A DNA stretch of 59,867 nucleotides, taken from Candidatus Poribacteria bacterium (GTDB taxonomy: Bacteria; Poribacteria; WGA-4E; WGA-3G). The translations under genes and the position numbers were made by a program. Positions 33,431 through 42,935 of the stretch are shown here, piece by piece. The notes under the pieces are model-generated. The model searched no databases. It was not told the origin of the DNA and was given only the letters and a program-made list of their open reading frames with translations. Numbering within the stretch: the stretch's first letter is position 1; every line of letters begins with the position of its first letter. Location: contig JAPPBX010000104.1 in assembly GCA_026702755.1 (NCBI GenBank), positions 1-59,867 on the forward strand, in the 5' to 3' direction.

Positions 33431-36187
33431 ATGTTTGATTTCCGAGCCCCGCTCTTCTTGATTCTACTTGCTGTGATTCCTCTGCTGATCCTTGTGCAGC
33501 GAAGCGCACGCCTTAGCACGGTGAAGTGGCGAAAAAAGGCGACCTTCATCCTCAGAGGTGCCGCGCTCCTCTGTGCAATCCTCGCCTTAGCCAATCTGCA
33601 CCGAACGCATAAGGAGCAACGCCTCGCGGTTGCTTTTTTGCTTGATACTTCCGAAAGTATTCCGCGCTCACAACACGAGGAAGCACGCAAACAGATAAAA
33701 GCTACTGTCGAAAAGTTGAAACCCACCGACCAGTTCGGTATCATCGGTTTTGCGAAGGAAACCTCAGTTCTACTGGAAATCCGTCAGAAACAAGACCATC
33801 TATTAGACAGTGCGTCTACTGTGTCGCTGGAAACGTTCGCAGAACAGACTGCTCGACGAGATGGGACCGATATACTCGCCGCCCTTAAGCGCGCAATTGC
33901 CCAATTACCAGACAATCACCATCGACGCATCGTGCTGTTCAGCGACGGAATGCATAACGCTGGCGGCATACCCCTCATGGACTATTTACCCTTACTCTCT
34001 GCAAGCAACATGGAAATATTGACTGTCCCTCTTGATGCCGTTAACGATGCAGTTCGGGTGGTGCATTTGCAAGTACCTACGCAGGTCCGCAAAGGACAAA
34101 GTTTTGAGATTAGAGCAGTGATCGAAACCGATGGCAGTATCCCGACACTCACCGCGACGCTCTATCACCAAGGTGTGCCGATCAATACGCTTGAATGGAC
34201 CCTATCGAGGGGTACACATCCTTTCACTTTACCTGTGCCACCGATTTCAACGGAAGGAAACCATAGATACACCCTGCAGCTGAACGTAACCGACGAAGTC
34301 CCTGAAAACAACGAAGGATACGGCGTTGTAAAACTTGCTGACAAACCACACGCGCTATACATAGAGAATGATTTGGCACATGCAACATACTTAGAAACTG
34401 TCCTTCAAGAAAACGGCTTTGAGGTCGAGGTGATGTCTCCTTCAGAGATGCCAACGGAACTCGTGGAACTCCAACGCAGCGATGTACTAATTCTGAGCAA
34501 TGTTTCCGCAGAGACACTCTCAACAGAACAGTTGCGGAGCATCGAAAATTACGTCGGTGATCTTGGGCACGGATTAGTGGTCATCGGTGGCGAACGTGCT
34601 TATGGACCTGGAGGCTATACCGACACGGTGTTGGAACGTGTACTCCCCGTGGAAATGACACCGCGTGAACGCAAGGACGCTGTTGCCATCGTTTTTGTGC
34701 TGGATACATCGGGCAGTATGGCAAACTACGTTGAAGCACGGCAGAAAATTGGACTCGCCATTGAAGGGGTTCGCGCCGGTATCCGCAACCTTGACGAGGA
34801 GGATGTGGCAGGGATCCTCGGATTTAACACGGAGGTTCATACCATCTCCGATCTTACGTCCGAACACCGTGCGCTCCGTCAAGTCGTAGGTCGGCTTAAA
34901 CCGACAGGCGGCACCACGAAGATGAAGGATGCTATTGAACGAGCATACGAGATGCTCGAAGCAAACGATGCGAAACGGAAGTATATCGTCCTTTTGTCCG
35001 ACGGTAAATCCCGTGGCGCAGCGTCCGATTTTCTTGCCTTAGCAGAACGGATTGCTGAGGCGCGCATCCGCACGACGACAATCGCGATAGGCGATGAGAA
35101 CAAGGAACTCCTATCACAGTTCGCAGAAATCGGCGGTGGAAGTGCCGTCTTTGTGAAAAATGTCCAATTGCCAGCGGTTTTGACGGAAGCCGTTCGAGAA
35201 ACGCAGCACTACACGGTTCAAGAACCCTTCCAACCTGTCATTGTTTCGCCAGATGAACCGATTGTGGCAGACATCGGAACACCACCGCTTCTCTACGGCT
35301 ATGTCGCGACGACGGAAAAAGAAACCGCGCAAGTACTCATCCGCTCACATAAGGAGGAACCGATTCTTGCGGCTTGGAATTTTGGGTTGGGGAAAGCAAT
35401 CGCGTGGACATCGGATGCTAAACCAGCATGGTCGAAAGCGTGGATACCGTGGCACAACTTCGGGAAATTTTGGGGACAAGTTATCAATTGGACGGTGCCC
35501 GCGGCGGACGCAGGTTCCGATTTCGATCTCGTGGTGTCCGCGAACCACGGCGTAGGGGAGGTTAATATTGACACACGGACACCCTCAGAAGCATCTTATA
35601 GGGTTCACGTCGTTGCTCCGGACGGCACAAACGAAATCGTTGAAATCCAACAATTGACACCGACGCGCTACAACGGCACATTCCAGATGCAGGATAGCGG
35701 CTCCTATATAGTTACTGCCCAGCGCGAAGGCGATGCGCATCAACAAATCGAAGTCCTGTCGCTCCCTTATCCAGCAGAATATGCGGAATTTGGGACCGAT
35801 ACCGCCTTACTAAAAATGCTTGTAGCTGGCACCGCCGGTATCCACGAACCGACACCTACACAAATAGCAACACCCGCGGGAACGCCAATCGAAAGGCAGA
35901 TGTCGCTTGCCCAAGCGTTATTAGTCGCCGCTGCGCTACTCTTTGTATTGGAGATGATCCTCCGACGTTTCAGCATAACACACAGACTCGTAGGAGCGAT
36001 CTCCGAATCGCGACTTTTCGTTAGATTCCGTAGCAAACCCGCGATCAGCCCAGCAGGAATCCATGGCACACCTACACCATCAGATGCTATTCCACCGGGC
36101 GAACGCGCTCCAGAAAGCACAACATCTCCACAGCCAGCAGAGACTTCAATGAACCGATTATTGGCTGCTAAAAGAAGGGTACGATGA
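33431..36187 (+). CDS. Membrane-anchored protein with two von Willebrand factor A domains
   Basis: 918 residues from ATG 33431. Two membrane segments lie at about 7-25 and 36-55. VWA domain 1 (about 62-230) has the metal-site motif DTSES. A beta-sandwich region follows, then an amidotransferase-like domain (GLVVIGGERAYGPGGYTDTV, about 380). VWA domain 2 (about 415-580) has the perfect MIDAS motif DTSGS, with Thr in GGTTKM and Asp in LLSDGKS. The C-terminal membrane helix is LAQALLVAAALLFVLEMI (about 832-849) with a cytoplasmic tail. The layout resembles BatA/BatB-like and DUF4159-neighbourhood proteins. It probably works in cell-envelope assembly or stress. Earlier starts at 33374 and 33377 translate repeat sequence and are not preferred. 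Confidence 0.82.
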   Translation: MFDFRAPLFLILLAVIPLLILVQRSARLSTVKWRKKATFILRGAALLCAILALANLHRTHKEQRLAVAFLLDTSESIPRSQHEEARKQIKATVEKLKPTDQFGIIGFAKETSVLLEIRQKQDHLLDSASTVSLETFAEQTARRDGTDILAALKRAIAQLPDNHHRRIVLFSDGMHNAGGIPLMDYLPLLSASNMEILTVPLDAVNDAVRVVHLQVPTQVRKGQSFEIRAVIETDGSIPTLTATLYHQGVPINTLEWTLSRGTHPFTLPVPPISTEGNHRYTLQLNVTDEVPENNEGYGVVKLADKPHALYIENDLAHATYLETVLQENGFEVEVMSPSEMPTELVELQRSDVLILSNVSAETLSTEQLRSIENYVGDLGHGLVVIGGERAYGPGGYTDTVLERVLPVEMTPRERKDAVAIVFVLDTSGSMANYVEARQKIGLAIEGVRAGIRNLDEEDVAGILGFNTEVHTISDLTSEHRALRQVVGRLKPTGGTTKMKDAIERAYEMLEANDAKRKYIVLLSDGKSRGAASDFLALAERIAEARIRTTTIAIGDENKELLSQFAEIGGGSAVFVKNVQLPAVLTEAVRETQHYTVQEPFQPVIVSPDEPIVADIGTPPLLYGYVATTEKETAQVLIRSHKEEPILAAWNFGLGKAIAWTSDAKPAWSKAWIPWHNFGKFWGQVINWTVPAADAGSDFDLVVSANHGVGEVNIDTRTPSEASYRVHVVAPDGTNEIVEIQQLTPTRYNGTFQMQDSGSYIVTAQREGDAHQQIEVLSLPYPAEYAEFGTDTALLKMLVAGTAGIHEPTPTQIATPAGTPIERQMSLAQALLVAAALLFVLEMILRRFSITHRLVGAISESRLFVRFRSKPAISPAGIHGTPTPSDAIPPGERAPESTTSPQPAETSMNRLLAAKRRVR

Positions 36188-36216
36188 TTCGGTGGGCTTT
36201 CGTTAGGAAGGTTGAA

Positions 36217-37086
36217 TTATTGAAATGTGAGTTGGCGTGAACTAAATTGAACCTGGGATTGGTTTTCAAGATGTGCTCTCTGCTTAATATTCTCCTTTGC
36301 CATTTGATAATACTCAGGTAAAATCTCAATACCAGCGGAATTTCTCAACAACGCTTGAGCGACCTGACACGTCGTACCAGCACCAGCAAATGGATCGAGT
36401 ACCCAATCGTTTTCTTTCGTAAACAGCTTAATAAACCACTCAGGCAACGTTTTGGGAAAAACGGCACTGTGCTTTCGATTTCCCGTTTCTGTTGCTAAGT
36501 GTAAAACATTTGTCGGATATGCCATCTTTCGATCCAGCCAATTTGAGACATTTTTGCCGAATCCGCTTCCGACCTTCGACGTATCTCGACTCTGATCTGT
36601 CTCGCTGAGTTTTTTCAACCTTTTTTCCGCCCAATCTCCCATCGGCACCATAACTGATTCTTGATACATGTTGAATTTTCTGTTTTTATTAAACTGCAAA
36701 CATCTTTCCCAAGCATCCCTGAATCGGTTGGGCCACTTGCCCGGATAACAGTTTTTCTTGTGCCACACAAATTCCTCTGTCCACAACCACCCCTGCTTTC
36801 TCATTTCAAGTATCAACTCAATAACATAAGTATGCCGTTCTCCGTCAATAGCCTGCTCCTTGATATTTAAAATAAATGTGCCGGATGGCTTGAGTACTCT
36901 CAAAAATTCTTCGGCACGCGGCAGAAACCAATTGACGTATTCATCTGGTCTGATTCCGCCATAAGTTTTAGAACGCCGGTCCGCATACGGAGGAGAGGTT
37001 ATAATCAGGTCAAATGAATCTGCATCAAAATCGGAGAGTACCTCTAAGCAATCTCCAAGATAAAGGTCTGTTTTTATTCCTGTCAT
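36217..37086 (-). CDS. Site-specific DNA methyltransferase (N6-adenine or N4-cytosine), orphan
   Basis: 289 residues. TSPPYADRRSKTYGG (about 30) is motif IV, the catalytic S/D-P-P-Y/W; WVLDPFAGAGTTCQVAQALL (about 240) is motif I for S-adenosylmethionine. Motif IV before motif I indicates the beta class, which modifies exocyclic amino groups. TSPPY favours N4-cytosine, but this is not certain. There is no restriction enzyme next to it, so it may be a solitary regulatory or protective methylase. It is convergent with the VWA gene, and a promoter-like pair lies at 37191-37219. Confidence 0.85.
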   Translation of the reverse strand: MTGIKTDLYLGDCLEVLSDFDADSFDLIITSPPYADRRSKTYGGIRPDEYVNWFLPRAEEFLRVLKPSGTFILNIKEQAIDGERHTYVIELILEMRKQGWLWTEEFVWHKKNCYPGKWPNRFRDAWERCLQFNKNRKFNMYQESVMVPMGDWAEKRLKKLSETDQSRDTSKVGSGFGKNVSNWLDRKMAYPTNVLHLATETGNRKHSAVFPKTLPEWFIKLFTKENDWVLDPFAGAGTTCQVAQALLRNSAGIEILPEYYQMAKENIKQRAHLENQSQVQFSSRQLTFQ

Positions 37087-37190
37087 CCAATGATCTGCCT
37101 TTAATCGTCTTTCGTGATATGAATATGAAGGTTTTGCTGAAAAATGCTATCGTATCGCACAGAAATTTTTCACTGTAAGCAGTTATCAAA

Positions 37191-37219
37191 ATAATACCAC
37201 GTTTAGGAAAAGAAATCAA
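37191..37219 (-). promoter_or_regulatory. Possible sigma-70 promoter for the orphan methyltransferase
   Basis: Minus-strand TTGATT (37214-37219) and TATTAT (37191-37196) with a 17-base spacer, about 100 bases upstream of the ATG. Confidence 0.45.
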
Positions 37220-37249
37220 GCGGGTGTGTAAATATTTTGTCAAAAGCAC

Positions 37250-37391
37250 GTAGGTTGGGTTGAGAGGGAAAAGACAAAGAATCTATAGTTTATGCGGAGG
37301 ATGCTAATTTTGGTTGAACTATTCCTGTAGAATAGATATAGCGAAACCCAACACCTCAAAACACTGTCAGTGTGAGAATGCGTTGGGTTTC
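37250..37391. repeat. GTAGGTTGGGTT repeat element, shortened copy
   Basis: It shares the left outer arm GTAGGTTGGGTTGA (37250-37263) and the inner hairpin GAAACCCAAC (37343-37352) / GTTGGGTTTC (37382-37391) with the full copy at 2031-2261, but lacks the right outer arm. It accounts for most of the 345-base gap between the methyltransferase and the PhoX gene. Confidence 0.7.
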
Positions 37392-37431
37392 AAGTGCCCT
37401 TGGAAAGTTTTAAGCAGCGAGATTTTGATTG

Positions 37432-38946
37432 TTAGCCACCAAGAGACGCGCTCGTTGATGCCGTATTATTAGGCTTCTGCCATAGTACCTCAGAACGCTG
37501 CCGAATTTGGTGCCAAGGACCAGTGATTGCCAATGTAATCCCAGGACTCTGAATGTTTACAAAAAGCGTTGTACCATCCGGTGAGAACGTCGCACCCGCG
37601 AGTTCAGACAGATTACCGGCATTTCGAGCGAATCGGTAGATATTTCCTTCAGGTGTTACGCCGATGAGGAACTCCTCATTTGGACCATCCTCACAGATGA
37701 TTAAATCGCCCCAAGGTGTGACTGTCAAGTTATCTGCATTTTCCATGAGATTGACATCGTTTGGTTCGATGAAGAGTTCAAGCGTACCGGGTTGTTGTTC
37801 CTCACGACTTGTACCTTCGTAAGGACTCGGTCTATATCTCCAAATTTGCCCTTTATATTCAATACCGCCATTGGTGCAGGCAATATAGAACTCTCCTGTC
37901 CCTTGATTATCGCCATACCATATCCCCTCACCGCGTGCGAACTTCGCCGCACCTTTATCTTCAGCCCCTTGTATACGGAGGTCATCATTTGGCGATTCCA
38001 CATTCTCAATATCCACCCATTCAACCGCAAGCGTTTCTCCGACTGGTACCGGATTGTATGTCCACCAGAAAATCTTTTGATTCCGGTCTCGCCAGTTTTG
38101 GGTATCTGCACTTTCAAGGTCTCGAATTTTCAATGCCTGAAGTTTACCGCCTGCAGCGAGTTCCCCCGGTTGGTCCGGGATAAACCGATAGATTAAACTA
38201 TCACCCCTGTCTTCGGTTTCATAGACAATCCCAGTTTTGGGATCAACAGCCACCGCTTCATGATTGAAACGGCCCATCGCCTTCAACGGGATCGGGTCGG
38301 CTAATCCTATGTCAGCGGAAGCCGGGACTTCAAAATTGTACCCGTGGTCTGCTTCATAGGTGTTTTCTTTGTCAAACTTCTGTACATTCTCTTCACAGGT
38401 AAGCCACGTATTCCAAGGTGTCAGTCCACCGGCACAATTCCGGATTGTTCCTATCAGACTCAAGAAATGTTTTTCCAGTGTTTTTGTCCGCGTGTCATAG
38501 ACAAGCGTCGTCGTCCCACCGAGGCAGGGTAGTTCACCGGATCCAGCGTCATAGAATTTGTCAACAGCAGCACGCGCAATCTTTTCGTTATTCCATCCAA
38601 AGGGTCCCACAGATTTAGCAGTAGCGACCAATTCGTGATTTCGGACGAGGATAGTCTTACCGTTGGGACCCGGGAAAGCTGCCATGCCATCGTGTCCGCC
38701 CGGTACCCAAAGTCCATCGTCCATCTTTTCACCCGTTCTCGAAAAAGCGTGCGCGGTAAATCCTTCGGGGAGATCAAGGAGACGGTTCGCAGTCGGCACA
38801 AACTCAAAGGGCGGTGGAGGTTCAAAGCCCGGCACCTTTTGAATCAATGCATTGCTACATCCTAAAAATCCGAGACTGACCGCTGCAGATGCGGTCGCGA
38901 GCGCGCCAGAGTGTAGAAACTGCCGTCGAGATAGTTTATTTTTCAT
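37432..38946 (-). CDS. PhoX/DUF839-family phosphatase with Tat signal
   Basis: 504 residues. The N-terminus NKLSRRQFLHSGALATASAA is a twin-arginine export signal, so the protein folds in the cytoplasm and is exported. A Cys in GFLGCSN at about 30 could also be lipid-modified. DUF839 landmarks are GHDGMAAFPGP, ILVRNHEL (about 104), NCAGGLTPWNTWLTCEE (about 171) and GRFNHEAVAVDPKTGIVYET (about 227). PhoX enzymes are Ca/Fe-dependent alkaline phosphatases that release phosphate from organic esters. GAGGG lies six bases before the ATG. It is a single gene; no Pho box was identified. Confidence 0.85.
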   Translation of the reverse strand: MKNKLSRRQFLHSGALATASAAVSLGFLGCSNALIQKVPGFEPPPPFEFVPTANRLLDLPEGFTAHAFSRTGEKMDDGLWVPGGHDGMAAFPGPNGKTILVRNHELVATAKSVGPFGWNNEKIARAAVDKFYDAGSGELPCLGGTTTLVYDTRTKTLEKHFLSLIGTIRNCAGGLTPWNTWLTCEENVQKFDKENTYEADHGYNFEVPASADIGLADPIPLKAMGRFNHEAVAVDPKTGIVYETEDRGDSLIYRFIPDQPGELAAGGKLQALKIRDLESADTQNWRDRNQKIFWWTYNPVPVGETLAVEWVDIENVESPNDDLRIQGAEDKGAAKFARGEGIWYGDNQGTGEFYIACTNGGIEYKGQIWRYRPSPYEGTSREEQQPGTLELFIEPNDVNLMENADNLTVTPWGDLIICEDGPNEEFLIGVTPEGNIYRFARNAGNLSELAGATFSPDGTTLFVNIQSPGITLAITGPWHQIRQRSEVLWQKPNNTASTSASLGG

Positions 38947-39101
38947 AAATTTCCCTCATCAAGCGAACGTTAAGCGGTTATCAAATCTTTGTATTGTAGA
39001 CGGAATGCTTTTCTTCACATATTAAAGTATAACTTTAATATTTTACAATACTTTTGATTTTTTTTCAAAAGTTTATCGCAACCTCACTGAAAAAAGCCAT
39101 C

Positions 39102-39130
39102 TTGACAATAGAGCAGAGTTGTGTTAAAAT
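39102..39130 (+). promoter_or_regulatory. Sigma-70 promoter of leuS
   Basis: TTGACA (39102-39107) and TAAAAT (39125-39130) with a 17-base spacer, a near-consensus vegetative promoter. The start of transcription would be near 39138, about 45 bases before the ATG. Confidence 0.75.
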
Positions 39131-39181
39131 TTATTTTCGTAAAACCAACACGCTTATTATGAAAAAGGAGAAGAACAAGAA

Positions 39182-41737
39182 ATGGAGAACCATCCTTACG
39201 CCCCGGCGAAAATAGAACCCTATTGGCAAGCCGAGTGGCAAAAAAAAGAAGCATTCAAAGTTCCAAACGATATTGAGACCCTAAAGACGAAGCCGAAATT
39301 CTATGTGCTTGGCATGTTCCCCTATACTTCAGGTGCTGGGCTTCACATGGGACACGCCAAAAACTATGTCCCGACCGATGTACTCGCCAATTTTCGGCGG
39401 ATGCAGGGCTATCACGTGATGCACCCGATGGGATGGGATGCCTTCGGACTTCCCACAGAGCGGTACGCAGTCCGCGAAAATGAACACCCAGCGGATGTTA
39501 CAAAACGGAATACGGAAACCTTTCAGCAGCAGATCCAACGCATCGGTCTCACTTACGACTGGTCTCGCAAAATTGACACCTCTCTACCTGAATACTACAA
39601 ATGGACGCAATGGATCTTTCTCCGTCTCTATGAAAAGGGCTTAGCATATCTCGCCGATGTGCCGGTCAACTGGTGCCCAGCGTTAGGCACTGTCCTCTCA
39701 AACGAAGAAGTAAAAGATGGAAAATACGTCGAAACTGAAGACCCAGTCGAACGTCGCCTCATGCACCAGTGGATGCTCAAAATTACCGCTTATGCTGAAC
39801 GGTTGTTGGAAGACTTAGATCTATTGGATTGGCCCGAGGGTCTCAAAGAGATGCAACGGCACTGGATCGGCAAATCGGAAGGTGCAGACATTACTTTCAA
39901 TATTGAAGACAGCGATAAAACGTTCACCGTTTTCACAACGCGTCCCGATACGCTTTTTGGGGCAACCTATTGCGTACTTGCACCAGAGCATCCTCTCGTT
40001 TCTGAAATAACACACCCTGATGCAGCATCCGCTGTTAATGCTTACGTTGAGGAAGCCGTTAACAAATCCGATCTCCAACGTACGGATCTGGCGACAGAAA
40101 AAACTGGCGTTTTCACAGGGGCGTATGCCATTAACCCTTGCAACAACCAGCCTATCCCAATTTGGGTCGCGGACTATGTTCTGATGACTTATGGCACGGG
40201 TGCTATCATGGCAGTACCGGGCCACGATGAACGCGATCACGAATTCGCTACGACTTTTGACATTCCTATCGTTGAGGTCATTAGCGGAGGTGAAAAACCT
40301 ATTGAGGAGGAGGCTTTTGAAGGAGATGGTGTCTGCGTCAATTCAGATTTCCTCAACGGCTTGCAAGTTGCTGCAGCGAAAGAAAAGATGATTGCCTGGC
40401 TCGAAAGCGAGGGAAGAGGCACGCGTCAAGTTCAATACCGCTTACGGGACTGGCTTTTCTCACGGCAACGGTATTGGGGTGAACCTTTCCCATTGGCACA
40501 CCTTGACGACGGAACGATTGTTCAACTGCCAGACGAGGCACTACCTGTCGAGCTGCCGTCTATTGATGCCTATAAACCGACAGAAGATGGCAAACCGCCA
40601 CTTGCCCGCGCTGATGCAGACTGGTTGAAGGTGACACTGCCTGATGGTCAAACGGCGACGCGGGAAACGAACATTATGCCGCAATGGGCAGGTTCTTGTT
40701 GGTATTATCTCCGCTTCCTCGATGCACATAATACTGAGGCACCTTTTGATACTGAACTTGAACGCTATTGGATGCCGGTAGACCTCTATATGGGAGGTGC
40801 CGAGCACGCCGTTTTGCACTTGCTCTATGCCCGTTTCTGGCATAAAGTGCTTTACGATAGTGGCCTCGTCTCCACAAAAGAGCCGTTCCAAGGCTTGATA
40901 AACCAAGGCACGATCCTCGCTGAATCGTATCAAGACGATGCGGGTAAATACTACTATCCACACGAAGTTGAACAGAACAATGGAAAATCGGTTGTGAAAA
41001 CTTCCAGCCTACCCCTCAATGTGCAAATAGAGAAGATGTCGAAATCGCGCTTTAACGTCATCAATCCGGACGACGTTATTGACAATTACGGTGCGGATGC
41101 ACTCCGTCTCTATCTGCTATTCATCGGTCCAGTCACAGCTAGCACACCGTGGCAGGATGCAGGGGTAGAAGGGGTCTACCGATTCCTGCAACGCGTCTGG
41201 CGGCTTGTTATTGATGAAGAGAGCGGCGAACTCAGCGAGAAATTGACCGACGCTGCCGGCACAACAGTGCCCGAACTTTGGCGCGAACTCCACAAAACTA
41301 TCAAGCAGGTAACAGAGGATACGGAGTCGATTGATAAGATGAATACAGCGATTAGCCAGATGATGATTTTCGTTAATACTGCTACACAGGCGAAATCGCT
41401 ACCCAAGGAGACCTTGAAAATCTTCCTGCATCTGCTTTCGCCTTATGCCCCGCATATTGTGCAGGAATTGTGGCATCGTCTCAATGAAACGGGATTCATC
41501 GCGCACGAGCAGTGGCCCACACACGACGAATCCGTCCTGACGAGTGCTACTGTAACCATCATTGCACAGGTCAACGGGAAACTTCGCAGCCGTCTCGAAC
41601 TTTCTGCCGATGCAACTGATAAAGAAATTGAGGAAGCAGCACTTGCAGATGAACGGGTTCAGCGTTTCGTTGAAGGGAAGCCAGTTCGGAAGGTTATCGT
41701 CGTGCCGAAGCGCAACCTTATCAATATCGTTGTTTAG
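39182..41737 (+). CDS. leuS: Leucyl-tRNA synthetase
   Basis: 851 residues, close to the usual length (about 860). The class I signatures are present: [16 protein letters not shown] (HIGH-type, HMGH at 55-58) and KMSKSRFNV (about 618-626). The large CP1 editing domain is intact, with [20 protein letters not shown] (about 243) and [20 protein letters not shown] (about 337), the latter containing the Asp that recognises mischarged amino acids. The C-terminal anticodon-binding and KxxNIVV tail are complete. It charges tRNA-Leu in the cytoplasm. AAGGAG lies upstream and a strong promoter sits at 39102-39130. Confidence 0.96.
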   Translation: MENHPYAPAKIEPYWQAEWQKKEAFKVPNDIETLKTKPKFYVLGMFPYTSGAGLHMGHAKNYVPTDVLANFRRMQGYHVMHPMGWDAFGLPTERYAVRENEHPADVTKRNTETFQQQIQRIGLTYDWSRKIDTSLPEYYKWTQWIFLRLYEKGLAYLADVPVNWCPALGTVLSNEEVKDGKYVETEDPVERRLMHQWMLKITAYAERLLEDLDLLDWPEGLKEMQRHWIGKSEGADITFNIEDSDKTFTVFTTRPDTLFGATYCVLAPEHPLVSEITHPDAASAVNAYVEEAVNKSDLQRTDLATEKTGVFTGAYAINPCNNQPIPIWVADYVLMTYGTGAIMAVPGHDERDHEFATTFDIPIVEVISGGEKPIEEEAFEGDGVCVNSDFLNGLQVAAAKEKMIAWLESEGRGTRQVQYRLRDWLFSRQRYWGEPFPLAHLDDGTIVQLPDEALPVELPSIDAYKPTEDGKPPLARADADWLKVTLPDGQTATRETNIMPQWAGSCWYYLRFLDAHNTEAPFDTELERYWMPVDLYMGGAEHAVLHLLYARFWHKVLYDSGLVSTKEPFQGLINQGTILAESYQDDAGKYYYPHEVEQNNGKSVVKTSSLPLNVQIEKMSKSRFNVINPDDVIDNYGADALRLYLLFIGPVTASTPWQDAGVEGVYRFLQRVWRLVIDEESGELSEKLTDAAGTTVPELWRELHKTIKQVTEDTESIDKMNTAISQMMIFVNTATQAKSLPKETLKIFLHLLSPYAPHIVQELWHRLNETGFIAHEQWPTHDESVLTSATVTIIAQVNGKLRSRLELSADATDKEIEEAALADERVQRFVEGKPVRKVIVVPKRNLINIVV

Positions 41738-41792
41738 AAATCACCTTGAAATAGGTAGAACATCACCACAAAACGTCCAAGAAAGTAGATTT

Positions 41793-42818
41793 ATGCCTAT
41801 CAAATGTCTGATCGGTGTTCTCATGTTAGTTGTCACGTTAGGCGGAGGCGTGTTTGCAGAGGATGGTACGGGAAAATTCGTCTTTACCATTCGCGAGCCT
41901 TTTTTGCATGAAGACGGTTTTCGAGCCTCGACGCGGATGTTGGAGAGAGGCAGGGATACAGAAAAGTGGTGGGAGTTCTATCAGTATAACATCTGTACGA
42001 TGAATCCGGACGGCACGGATTTCCGCCGACTCACCGATGATGGGCTTTCGCGCAACCCGCGATGGTCCCCCGATACGGAACGAATCGCTTACATATCCGG
42101 GGTGGACGGCGCAAAATCGCTATATGTAATGTGGGCAGATGGTACCAAGAAAAAGCGACTCATCAAAAGAGAGTACGAGATTCACGATTTCTGGTGGTCC
42201 CCGTTAAGTCATGCCCTTCTGGTTGTGGTCGAGATTGACCGTCCGAAAGATCCATTGGAAAATTGGGTGGTAACGGTTGATGGAAAAATAAAACGGTGGC
42301 GGACCCAGCAGTGGGCAAAGGGATGGCTACATTGGGATGCCAAAGGTGAAACCGTTAAAGAACCGAAAAGAAGATTGCTTGAGGCATTACCGAATGGAAC
42401 AACATGGCCCGAGTGGTCGCCAGACCGTAAATGGATCGCGTTTATGACCGATGGCCTCCTCGCGCTTGCAGAACCGGAGGTCGTCAGTATAAATAGAAAA
42501 TGGTTTCTACAGCGCGACGAGCCGCCGTGTCAAAAGATTGAAGAATGGTCACCAGATGGTAAACAGCTCCTGTTTTATGTATCAGGCGAAATCTGCGTTG
42601 CGACTGTAGCGCGCGGACGATTTAAGAACTATCTGAATCTGAGCTTGTACAAGGGACGTAACGCGACATGGTCTCCAGACGGAAGCCGGGTCGCATTTAT
42701 CGGAGCCGATTTGGACGGGCGACGTACCAGCGAAATCTTCACCTTAGACGTTGAAACCGCCAAAATGCAGCAGATTACCTCAACTGCTTACGATTATCTT
42801 GATCTGCATTGGCGGTAA
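41793..42818 (+). CDS. Exported TolB-like beta-propeller (PD40 repeat) protein
   Basis: 341 residues. The N-terminal signal is KCLIGVLMLVVTLGGGVFAE. The body has propeller blades with the PD40 pattern: NPRWSPDTERIAYISG, WPEWSPDRKWIAFMTDG, IEEWSPDGKQLLFYVSG and NATWSPDGSRVAFIGAD, ending in a propeller-closing strand. Such proteins act in the periplasm as interaction platforms or lyases. ATG 41793 is chosen; an upstream frame overlapping leuS lacks a signal peptide. It lies 55 bases after leuS and may share its transcript, but there is no functional link. Confidence 0.78.
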   Translation: MPIKCLIGVLMLVVTLGGGVFAEDGTGKFVFTIREPFLHEDGFRASTRMLERGRDTEKWWEFYQYNICTMNPDGTDFRRLTDDGLSRNPRWSPDTERIAYISGVDGAKSLYVMWADGTKKKRLIKREYEIHDFWWSPLSHALLVVVEIDRPKDPLENWVVTVDGKIKRWRTQQWAKGWLHWDAKGETVKEPKRRLLEALPNGTTWPEWSPDRKWIAFMTDGLLALAEPEVVSINRKWFLQRDEPPCQKIEEWSPDGKQLLFYVSGEICVATVARGRFKNYLNLSLYKGRNATWSPDGSRVAFIGADLDGRRTSEIFTLDVETAKMQQITSTAYDYLDLHWR

Positions 42819-42935
42819 AGCAAACCATTAAGGCTTAGACAACACAAACATGTATTTGAAATTAATCAATAACAATAATTGCCGCAAGTATTGGTAAACC
42901 TAAGCGGCAGTCAGTAGTTGGCTGAATAACTTTTT

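Noticed and set aside
36217-37086. Orphan methyltransferase as part of a complete restriction-modification system here
   Set aside because: Neighbouring genes are a VWA protein and PhoX; no nuclease-like ORF lies on either side.
41562-41792. 5' extension of the beta-propeller gene into leuS
   Set aside because: It overlaps the conserved LeuRS C-terminus, and the downstream ATG 41793 begins a proper signal peptide.
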